A stretch of 14,673 nucleotides of DNA, taken from Candidatus Woesearchaeota archaeon. GTDB taxonomy: Archaea; Nanobdellota; Nanobdellia; SCGC-AAA011-G17; JACQNH01. The stretch covers positions 1 to 14,673 of the forward strand of contig JACQNH010000074.1 of NCBI GenBank assembly GCA_016203175.1. Direction: 5' to 3'. Under the pieces are notes generated by a model. That model saw nothing but the letters and a program-made list of their open reading frames with translations. It searched no databases and had not been told where the DNA came from. Each line of letters opens with the position of its first letter. The stretch's first letter is position 1. A program made the translations under genes and the position numbers. Of this stretch, positions 1-5,953 are shown in pieces.

Positions 1-84
1 TTTCCTAATAATGGGTCGATCTTAACCCCCCAAAAATTTGCCCAATCAAACTTTTATCAAAAATTAGATAGATTTTAAGCTTAT

Positions 85-119
85 AAAACTAGCCACACTT
101 AACCTGACGGTCTAGTTTT
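85..119 (-). terminator. Possible hairpin terminator downstream of the lipoprotein gene
   Basis: AAAACTAG (85-92) and CTAGTTTT (112-119) form a perfect 8-bp inverted repeat. With a one-base bulge it extends by CC (93-94) against GG (110-111). It lies 75 bases past the stop of the minus-strand lipoprotein gene and is AT-rich on its distal side. A role in termination is inferred from position only, since there is no long T tract. I see no other supportable feature in 1-194. Confidence 0.25.
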
Positions 120-194
120 GGCTCTGCTATAAAAACCTATTTATTGTAGAATTAATGAAAAATATTATATATGGTGGTCTAGATCGTAAGTCTA

Positions 195-1325
195 CTATGA
201 GGTGTATTTAACAAATTGCCCATCTTTAACGGTTTTAAAAAAGAAGTCATAATATACATCTCCATTATCATCAAAGCTTAGTTTACCAAAAACAGAATTA
301 TAGTTTTTTAAATTTGTTAAGTAATCTTTTATGCATTCATAGTCTTTCCCACATTCGGCAAAAGCCATAGCTGTTAATTTAAAACCTTCATAAGCCTCAG
401 CAGCGTAGGCATCAGGAACACTATTGTATATTCTTTTAAATTGATTTACAAAATCTAAATCTTTTGTAGCATCAAACGGATAAGTATAGATTAAACCTTC
501 TGCTGCTTCTTTTGCATTTTTAATTAAGATTGGATCTTCTGCAGAACGCATACTTAAAAATTGTACATTTAAATCTAATTCCTTTGCTTGTTTTAAAATA
601 TTACTGTAATGCGATGCAGTACCTATAATAAAAATAGCACCAGGATTATTTTCTTTTATTTTTATTAATGAAGTTCTAAAATCTGAGGTTTCCAATAAAA
701 AACTTTCTTCCCCAATTATTTTTGTATCTGCCTGAAGTTTCAACAATTCATTTTTTAAAGATTCTTTGAAACTAACACCAAAATCATTATTTAAATAGAT
801 TATCCCTAAACGATTAAAATTCTTTATAAATTCAGCCAATTTTGCAGTTTCTATTCTGCTAGTAGTACTTATTCTAAAAGAAAGATCATTTTGAGTTATA
901 TATTTATCTGCTGAAGAAAAAATTGCCATTTGTAAAATTTTATCTTCTATAGCTAATGGTAATATTGCTAATGAAACTGGGCTAGCAGCTGTAATTACTG
1001 CATCCAATTTGTTAAAGTCCATCAATTTTCTATAAGCATCAATTCCTCCTTTAGGGGTATAAAGGCTGTCTTCATAATAAAATTCTAATTTAAGTTTTGG
1101 ATAATGCTCTATTATTTCTTCATTTGCAATTTCTATTCCTTTTTTTGATTGCTCACCATAATAAGCAGCTGGTCCTGACAAAGGCAGTAAAACACCAACT
1201 TTTATATTTTCCTCAGTTCTTGAACAGCTTATTAGCCCAAATAATCCAAATAAAACCAGGATAATTAAAACAAAGGTTTTAATCATCAAAGGATTACTTA
1301 ATTTATTCCAAATTTGAATATTCAT
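195..1325 (-). CDS. Solute-binding lipoprotein, periplasmic-binding type 1 (LivJ/branched-chain amino acid family)
   Basis: This is a predicted extracytoplasmic ligand-binding protein of 376 residues, anchored by an N-terminal lipid. A hydrophobic segment (about residues 17-32) ends in a lipobox-like L-I-S-C with Cys34. The mature part begins IKVGVLLPLSGPAAYYGEQ, a hallmark of the Peripla_BP_6/LivJ family, and continues with the expected alternating sheet-helix pattern to the C-terminus. The ATG at 1323-1325 is chosen over a TTG at 1344-1346 because GGGGAG (1334-1339) lies 8 bases upstream. An ATG at residue 14 would give a more compact signal peptide but lacks this site. Family members usually feed an ABC permease, but no permease or ATPase gene occurs in this window; the partner could lie beyond position 1 or be absent. 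The ligand cannot be told from sequence alone: amino acids, amides and urea are all bound by relatives. Confidence 0.88.
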   Translation of the reverse strand: MNIQIWNKLSNPLMIKTFVLIILVLFGLFGLISCSRTEENIKVGVLLPLSGPAAYYGEQSKKGIEIANEEIIEHYPKLKLEFYYEDSLYTPKGGIDAYRKLMDFNKLDAVITAASPVSLAILPLAIEDKILQMAIFSSADKYITQNDLSFRISTTSRIETAKLAEFIKNFNRLGIIYLNNDFGVSFKESLKNELLKLQADTKIIGEESFLLETSDFRTSLIKIKENNPGAIFIIGTASHYSNILKQAKELDLNVQFLSMRSAEDPILIKNAKEAAEGLIYTYPFDATKDLDFVNQFKRIYNSVPDAYAAEAYEGFKLTAMAFAECGKDYECIKDYLTNLKNYNSVFGKLSFDDNGDVYYDFFFKTVKDGQFVKYTS

Positions 1326-1326
1326 T

Positions 1327-1362
1327 TTATTTTCTCCCCGCAACAATTTTTCTTACATCCAT
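1327..1362 (-). other. Mini-ORF (11 codons) directly upstream of the lipoprotein gene
   Basis: The ATG at 1360-1362 opens MDVRKIVAGRK and stops with TAA one base before the lipoprotein ATG. GGAG occurs about 11 bases before its start. The spacing resembles translational coupling or a leader peptide. It may equally be chance, because a peptide this short carries no family signal. Confidence 0.25.
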
Positions 1363-1377
1363 TTTGTTTTTCTACTC

Positions 1378-1500
1378 CTAAAATCTGAATTCTTCACCAA
1401 TAGGAACGGGATTAAAAAATGTTTTAATTTCAGCCGTCGTAGAACCCGCAATTTTTTTAGCTAATTCTTCTAATTCCTCTCTTCCGATAGTATATAAGTT
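1378..1500 (-). pseudogene. Startless 40-codon ORF remnant in the lipoprotein leader
   Basis: On the minus strand a 40-codon frame runs from just after a TAA (1501-1503) to TAG (1378-1380). It contains REELEELAKKIAGSTTAEI and ends NPVPIGEEFRF. The composition looks like real protein (an amphipathic helix, then a proline turn), yet the frame has no ATG, GTG or TTG. A second frame upstream reads YQEGNKTYILSEERN and could join it by a frameshift. The likeliest reading is the decayed C-terminal end of a lost gene, now part of a 5' leader. I do not recognise the family, and chance is possible. Confidence 0.3.
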
Positions 1501-1502
1501 TT
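1491..1502 (-). promoter_or_regulatory. Possible TATA box for the lipoprotein transcript
   Basis: On the minus strand AAAACTTATATA resembles an archaeal BRE plus TATA box. A start about 25 bases downstream would give a leader of roughly 140 bases before the lipoprotein ATG. That is much longer than for the other genes here, and it would explain why this gene has a Shine-Dalgarno site. Confidence 0.35.
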
Positions 1503-1534
1503 ATTCCCCTCTTGGTAGGGTGTAAATAGTAAGA

Positions 1535-1544
1535 TTTAAAAATA
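1535..1544 (+). promoter_or_regulatory. TATA box for the TrmB-family gene
   Basis: TTTAAAAATA is centred about 25 bases before the ATG at 1565. No clear Shine-Dalgarno site lies between them, so a leaderless transcript is expected. Confidence 0.5.
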
Positions 1545-1564
1545 GCAGAATTGAGCTGGATAAT

Positions 1565-2311
1565 ATGACTTATGAGAATTTACTGGAAGATATTGGGTTA
1601 ACAAAAGGCGAGGTTAAAGTTTACCTTACTTTACTAAAACTTGGCCAAACAACGACAGGTAAGATAATAGAAGGAGCGAATATATCCAGTGGAAAAGTGT
1701 ATCAGATTTTAGACAAGTTAATCAATAAAGGATTGGTCAGTTTTATCTTAAAAGAAAAAACAAAATATTTTACAGCTTCTGATCCTTCGCGTATCTTGGA
1801 TTATTTAGGGGAAAGAGAGATTAAACATAGGGAACAAAAAGAAAAATTAAAGAAAGTTTTACCGCAACTTAAAACATTACAATTTAAAATAGAAGAGAAA
1901 TATGAAGCTACAATATATAAAGGATTGAAAGGAATTGAGACTGTTGCATATAATCTTTTGAGATCTATAAAAAAGAAAGATATAATTTTGGCTATGGGGT
2001 TAATTTCGCGTAAAGAAAAAAAATTTAATATTATGTGGCAAAAATGGCATAAAGAACGAATTAAAAAAAAGATTTATTGTAAGCTTATTTTTTCAGATAG
2101 AGAAAATGAACATTATGTAATCTTAAAAAAGCTACCATTTACAGAGGTAAAAGTTATAGGGGGGTTTACTCCAGCTGCTATAGATGTAGTTGGAAATAAA
2201 ACCTTAATTTTTACTCATGAAGAACCATCTTGCCTTTTAATTACAAGTAAGGAAATAGCAACCTCTTTCAGACAATTCTTTGAACAACTATGGAAGATTG
2301 CTAAAAATTAA
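1565..2311 (+). CDS. TrmB-family transcriptional regulator
   Basis: This 248-residue protein has the two-part layout of TrmB regulators, which in archaea sense sugars or other metabolites and bind promoter DNA. Residues about 5-75 form a winged helix-turn-helix: GLTKGEVKVYLTLLKLG is the typical TrmB opening, and SSGKVYQILDKLINKGLV supplies the recognition helix and wing. A charged helical linker follows (about 78-105). The effector-like domain (about 115-245) includes YKGLKGIETVAYNLL and the paired-strand region TEVKVIGG. The start is fixed by a TATA-like box 25 bases upstream. The gene is divergent from the lipoprotein gene and 70 bases upstream of the toxin-antitoxin pair, so either could be its target; that is inference. 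Its last residues EQLWKIAK recur, with 19 identical bases, at the end of the HEPN gene at 2872-3279. Confidence 0.87.
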   Translation: MTYENLLEDIGLTKGEVKVYLTLLKLGQTTTGKIIEGANISSGKVYQILDKLINKGLVSFILKEKTKYFTASDPSRILDYLGEREIKHREQKEKLKKVLPQLKTLQFKIEEKYEATIYKGLKGIETVAYNLLRSIKKKDIILAMGLISRKEKKFNIMWQKWHKERIKKKIYCKLIFSDRENEHYVILKKLPFTEVKVIGGFTPAAIDVVGNKTLIFTHEEPSCLLITSKEIATSFRQFFEQLWKIAKN

Positions 2312-2332
2312 AATAGATAGAAATCTTTAAAT

Positions 2333-2373
2333 ATTATCACTATAAAGATAATTATTAATATAATGATGATAAT
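2333..2373 (+). promoter_or_regulatory. Promoter with operator-like inverted repeat for the mntA-hepT pair
   Basis: ATTATCA (2333-2339) and TGATAAT (2367-2373) are perfect 7-bp inverted repeats. They flank ATTATTAATA (2351-2360), a TATA-like stretch centred 26 bases before the ATG at 2382. Such a dyad around the promoter fits autoregulation of a toxin-antitoxin operon or control by the adjacent TrmB protein. AT-rich sequence makes chance repeats fairly easy. Confidence 0.4.
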
Positions 2374-2381
2374 TTAATAAA

Positions 2382-2888
2382 ATGGGAATATTAAGGGCAT
2401 TAAAGGATAACCCGAATGTTAGAAGGCTATTTGGAAAGAGAGAGCTAGTTATAATTCAAAAGCAATTATTGGGAGTAAATCTGAAAGAATCAGAGCGAAC
2501 AAGACTTTCGAGGGATATAAGGAAAAAGTTTGAGGTTATAGAAGCGCTTCTGCCGTTTAAAGAAGAATTTAAGTTAAAAAAAAGTGCTGAGATTAATAAA
2601 TTGATTAATGAAATGAAAGAGGTTATTTTTGAAAGTAGATTTTTTCCCAAAATTAAAAGGATTTTGTTATTTGGTTCAGCAGTAGAGGGTAAATTAATGT
2701 TAACATCTGATATCGATATTGCAGTTGAATTTGATATAGTTACAAGCGAAGAAGCAATAGATTTCAGAAAAGAGGTTTTAGGAAAATTGAACGAAAAACT
2801 TGACATAGAGGTTTATAATTTACTTCCTGGTAAGATAAAGGAAGAGATTAAAAAAAAGGGGAAAATATTATATGAAAGGAAGGATTAA
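2382..2888 (+). CDS. mntA: MntA-type antitoxin, minimal nucleotidyltransferase
   Basis: The 168-residue protein carries the polymerase-beta-type nucleotidyltransferase core of MNT/MntA antitoxins. Gly98-Ser99, ten residues, then Asp110-x-Asp112 (GSAVEGKLMLTSDID) matches the GSX10DXD motif exactly. Asp141 in LDIEVYN is the likely third metal-binding acid. The first 75 residues are a basic helical extension (RRLFGKRELVIIQKQLLG) of a kind found on some archaeal nucleotidyltransferases, possibly for nucleic-acid or partner contact. In the studied MntA-HepT pairs the antitoxin neutralises the HEPN toxin by AMPylating its RX4HXY tyrosine. Here the partner gene overlaps the last 17 bases, supporting a single operon. 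The start follows a TATA-like box by 26 bases with no Shine-Dalgarno site. All key catalytic residues are present. Confidence 0.88.
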   Translation: MGILRALKDNPNVRRLFGKRELVIIQKQLLGVNLKESERTRLSRDIRKKFEVIEALLPFKEEFKLKKSAEINKLINEMKEVIFESRFFPKIKRILLFGSAVEGKLMLTSDIDIAVEFDIVTSEEAIDFRKEVLGKLNEKLDIEVYNLLPGKIKEEIKKKGKILYERKD

Positions 2889-3279
2889 AGATAAAATTGA
2901 AGAGCTTGAAAAATATCTAGATGAACTTTCGAGAATAAAACCGATAACGTTTGATGAAAATGATCTCAAGACAAAGGCGGCGTGTGAAAGATATTTAGAG
3001 AAAATTATTGAAGCAGTGGTCGATTTAGCTTTTCTTATTATTAAAGATGAAGGCTTGGAACTACCAGAGGACGATAATGCAGCATTTGAAATCTTATCTA
3101 AAGCAAAAATTATTGATGATATATTAGCTAAAAAATTAAGAGATGCTAAGGGAATGAGAAATATATTAGCACATCAATATGGTCAAGTTGATGATAAAAT
3201 AGTATTTAACGCAACAAAAGAGATAGAAACTGATGTTAATGAATTTATTGAGCAATTATGGAAGATTGCTAAAAAATAA
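2872..3279 (+). CDS. hepT: HepT-type HEPN toxin (DUF86-like RNase)
   Basis: A 135-residue, all-helical HEPN protein. The diagnostic RX4HXY motif is intact: Arg96-Asn97 in MRNILA, His101 and Tyr103 (HQYG). In characterised HepT toxins Arg and His form the RNase site of a dimer, and the Tyr is the residue AMPylated by MntA. The preceding helices (ACERYLEKIIEAVVDLAF) match the family dimer and core helices. The ATG lies 17 bases inside mntA, and GGGG (2858-2861) upstream could act as a ribosome site, so translation is probably coupled to the antitoxin. The C-terminus EQLWKIAKK duplicates the end of the TrmB-family gene at 1565-2311 and may have been acquired by recombination. The gene ends about 40 bases before the convergent aRF1 gene. 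Confidence 0.9.
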   Translation: MKGRIKDKIEELEKYLDELSRIKPITFDENDLKTKAACERYLEKIIEAVVDLAFLIIKDEGLELPEDDNAAFEILSKAKIIDDILAKKLRDAKGMRNILAHQYGQVDDKIVFNATKEIETDVNEFIEQLWKIAKK

Positions 3280-3318
3280 TATCGGCGATTTTCAATCCCT
3301 TAAGTCTTGAGAAATGTG

Positions 3319-5937
3319 TTAAATTTCGTATCTTAAAATAGCCGCTACTTTTCCTAAATCTCTTAATTGCTGGCCTTCTTTTGTATCTGTAGAAATGATT
3401 TTAACTTCTGTTGACATTTGCTCTGCTAAAGTTTCTAATTCTATTACTTTACCTTCTTCTAAAGTTTCTGAGATTAGTAGAGTTGCAACTGCTCCCATTT
3501 CCAAGGCTTTTTTTACTTTTTCATAACCATAAGCTGTTTTTCTTTCTTCTTTTGCTAATGTTTGAAAGAATTTTTCTAAAATCTTTTTTTCTTCAATGAT
3601 ATGTTCTTTTGCTAAAGTAGATTGAGCTTTGTCAACTAGATGGTGCAAACCAGTTTCATCTGTATAAGTAATATCTTCTATAGCTTTAACTTTATCCTTT
3701 AATTCTCTGTTCATATAATCTGCTTCATAGAATTCTGTTTTTGTCATTCCTGGTCCACCTAAAATTATTCCTTTAATATTTGTTTTTATTGGTAGTAGTT
3801 CATTGTTTACAATCCCCCCAATTTTAACAAAGAATTCTTTTGCAGCTTCTTCTCTTAATCTTTGGAATCTGGCTGAAGAATTATGCGTTATAATGCCATT
3901 AGCTATAAAGTTCTGATTTTTTACTGCAATATCAATCATTTCAACTTTTTTGTTTATAATTTTAATATCTTTTATTTGAACTGGAAGAAGATTATAGTTA
4001 AGAATTTTGTTGAGTTTTAAATAAAGCTCATGACTATTAATATATTTTAGAATTGAATTTTTAAATACTATTTTACTCATTTTTCTTTCGTTTCTGAAGA
4101 AATTTTTTAATTTTGAAAAATGTCTTAAACTGTACCCATGATTTATTACTAATTCCCTTATACTTCTTCCAGGAATTAATATCTGTCTTACAAAACTAGT
4201 GGCTGATTTTTTCCCTATAAGTTTGTTTAGTTTTTCTCTTTTTCTCCAAGATGAAAAACCGATATATTTTCTAAAAAGCTCCAAAGACTGTTTTTCACTA
4301 ATTTCTAGTTTGAAAATTGGTTTATTTGAATATGGATTTTTTCTGTTATCGTATTCGTAAAAAGAAGGAAGAATACTAAATCTTAATAGTGCTAATTGAA
4401 TCTGTTGAATTAAATACTTATTTACAGAAGCAATTCCAACAGAACCCTCTAAATTAATATAACCTTCTGCATCAAAGATTCCATTTAAAAACCCTGCTAG
4501 AACTTTGTTATTTGAAGTTAATACCCTTTCTGGAATTTCTGCGTCATAAGTTTTTTTTGATTGTGGGAAGAACTCCTTTTTGATTAACCTTACTAAAGGC
4601 CGAGTTGTAAACCTTAATTGATGATAGTATTTTTTTGTTCTAAATTTGTAGCTACTTTTAAGCCCGAATATTTCATCAAATTTTTCTTTATATTTCAGCG
4701 CTACTTCGTAATTTTGTTCAAAAAATGTTATTCTGTCTTCTTCAATGCATCCATCACCCAAGAAATAACCCAAAAACTGTGCAAAATCAGGAGTTAATTC
4801 TGTAGGTAACTTGACATTAGAGTAAAGGTAAGGTTCAGTATATTTATTTACAAAATACTCAAAATCTATATTCAATGCACTACATAATTTGATTAGCGTG
4901 TCTCTTCTTATTCTCGATGTCCCTAACTCATAAGAAGAAATGTTCGCTTGAAAAGTATTTATTTTCTTAGCCAATTCTGATTGATATAAATTCAATCTTT
5001 CTCTTTTTTTCCTTAATATTTTTTGACCATCTTTATTTATGTCAAAAGAATTATAATATTTTTTAGAATTTAATTTATGTTTTTTTCCTTTTATCTTTAT
5101 TTTTTCTGGCATTAATAAAAGATCTCCCCTTTTTAAATTTTCAGCTGGCTTTTCAATTATGCCATCTTCAGTTAGGACAAAAAACAAATGATCTTTGGAA
5201 CATTCATTTTCTAATCTTGGGCTTTTAGTTAAAATTTTATATATCTTATCTTTCTTAACCTTCCATTTACCTATTATTTTTGATTTCTCTAAATCATAAG
5301 TTTGAAAATTCATTACTTTTATTTTATCATCAATTTTTAAATCTTCAATCTTCTTTATGTTCCCATCAGAAAATTGTATTGTTGTCCCGTATAAGTGGCA
5401 CTGTCCTCCCGCCTTGAACTTACCAGGAACAAAAGAAGTCAAATGTTGCAAAACATCTATCCTTGTACCTTTTAAAATTCCTAATGTTGCTTCTCTTTTA
5501 TCCATTACTAATAAAGCATAAACTTCTTTAACTTCCATCATTTCTTTTAATGGATCTAAAACAAAAGTTTGGTCGCATCGGTATAATCTTGTTTGTATCT
5601 GTTCTGGGGGCTCTATGGAATAAGCTTCGACTTGTGTTTTTGATGGATTATCTGAAATGTCTCCCGAGAAAGCGGCTAAACCATTTTCCGGAGTTTTTTT
5701 GTATAATTTTAAATGGCGAATCATTTTTTCTATTGATTCTATAACATGTGTGCGTGTTGTTTTATCTTTAATGTTGGCTGCTGTGGATTGCTCTTGTGAT
5801 AATTGTTGAGTTACTTTATTTAAATCGAAACCTGCTGGAATATAAACAGAAACTAATTCAGTGTGTCTACCACGAATTTTACTTAAATCAGTGATAAACT
5901 TTCTTAATTTTTGTTTTTGTGATGTGTTTAGTACCAT
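3319..5937 (-). CDS. prf1: Peptide chain release factor aRF1, interrupted by an intein
   Basis: aRF1 reads all three stop codons and triggers peptidyl-tRNA hydrolysis. The 872-residue precursor has exteins 1-179 and 687-872, giving a spliced 365-residue factor. The N domain has AANIKDK (residues 53-59) where eukaryotic eRF1 has NIKS, plus the stop-codon motif YRCDQTF (Tyr119, Cys121, Phe125). The catalytic GGQ (177-179) ends extein 1, and extein 2 opens SSARFQRLREE, the conserved sequence after GGQ. The C domain ends VKIISTDTKEGQQLRDLG, as in the family. Between LISETLEEGK and that tail the cysteine-pair zinc minidomain usual in aRF1 is absent, which explains the short length against the usual 400-plus residues. 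The gene lies 16 bases after valS on the same strand with no Shine-Dalgarno site, so it is probably co-transcribed. Without splicing the GGQ loop is broken and the protein should be inactive. Confidence 0.95.
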   Translation of the reverse strand: MVLNTSQKQKLRKFITDLSKIRGRHTELVSVYIPAGFDLNKVTQQLSQEQSTAANIKDKTTRTHVIESIEKMIRHLKLYKKTPENGLAAFSGDISDNPSKTQVEAYSIEPPEQIQTRLYRCDQTFVLDPLKEMMEVKEVYALLVMDKREATLGILKGTRIDVLQHLTSFVPGKFKAGGQCHLYGTTIQFSDGNIKKIEDLKIDDKIKVMNFQTYDLEKSKIIGKWKVKKDKIYKILTKSPRLENECSKDHLFFVLTEDGIIEKPAENLKRGDLLLMPEKIKIKGKKHKLNSKKYYNSFDINKDGQKILRKKRERLNLYQSELAKKINTFQANISSYELGTSRIRRDTLIKLCSALNIDFEYFVNKYTEPYLYSNVKLPTELTPDFAQFLGYFLGDGCIEEDRITFFEQNYEVALKYKEKFDEIFGLKSSYKFRTKKYYHQLRFTTRPLVRLIKKEFFPQSKKTYDAEIPERVLTSNNKVLAGFLNGIFDAEGYINLEGSVGIASVNKYLIQQIQLALLRFSILPSFYEYDNRKNPYSNKPIFKLEISEKQSLELFRKYIGFSSWRKREKLNKLIGKKSATSFVRQILIPGRSIRELVINHGYSLRHFSKLKNFFRNERKMSKIVFKNSILKYINSHELYLKLNKILNYNLLPVQIKDIKIINKKVEMIDIAVKNQNFIANGIITHNSSARFQRLREEAAKEFFVKIGGIVNNELLPIKTNIKGIILGGPGMTKTEFYEADYMNRELKDKVKAIEDITYTDETGLHHLVDKAQSTLAKEHIIEEKKILEKFFQTLAKEERKTAYGYEKVKKALEMGAVATLLISETLEEGKVIELETLAEQMSTEVKIISTDTKEGQQLRDLGKVAAILRYEI
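3880..5400 (-). mobile_element. 507-residue intein with LAGLIDADG homing endonuclease, inserted in the aRF1 GGQ loop
   Basis: The intein runs from Cys180 to Asn686 of the aRF1 precursor. Block A is CHLYGTTIQFSDGNIKKIEDL-like (Cys1, then a turn at DG). Block B is CSKDHLFFVL, with Ser in place of the usual Thr of TxxH. Block F is MIDIAVKNQNFIANGI, where the His usual before Asn-Phe is Gln. Block G is ITHN followed by Ser, so Cys1, the penultimate His, the terminal Asn and a +1 Ser are all present. Two LAGLIDADG helices, FLGYFLGDGC (about 388-397) and LAGFLNGIFDAEG (480-492), keep Asp395 and Asp489, so the endonuclease looks intact. A helix-turn-helix domain lies between splicing and endonuclease parts. 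Residues about 590-620 (IRELVINHGYSLRHFSKL) may be a further DNA-binding segment. The insertion site is the slowly changing GGQ codons, an ideal homing target. Confidence 0.95.
4840..5028 (-). other. Cro/C1-type helix-turn-helix domain inside the intein
   Basis: Residues about 304-366 of the aRF1 precursor read like a complete XRE/HTH_3 domain: ILRKKRERLNLYQSELAKK, then FQANISSYELGTSRIRRDTL, then IKLCSALNIDFEYFV. The helix-turn-helix core (QSELAKK...ANISSYE), the G-x-x-x-I/R turn and the final helix follow the repressor consensus closely. It sits between the N-terminal splicing segment and the first LAGLIDADG helix. It probably adds DNA contacts to the homing endonuclease, or could repress the host locus. 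Both roles are inference. Confidence 0.85.
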
Positions 5938-5953
5938 TTTATTTTAAACTATA

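Noticed and set aside
1..60. Minus-strand frames at the left edge, such as FDWANFWGVKIDPLLG, possibly with a frameshift at a run of six G
   Set aside because: The peptide looks protein-like, but the frame has no start codon after its upstream stop and is cut by the window edge, so no gene can be supported.
2456..2806. Minus-strand ORF of 116 codons inside mntA
   Set aside because: It is fully antisense to a gene with intact catalytic motifs; its Ser/Asn/Leu-rich composition is that of a reverse-strand shadow.
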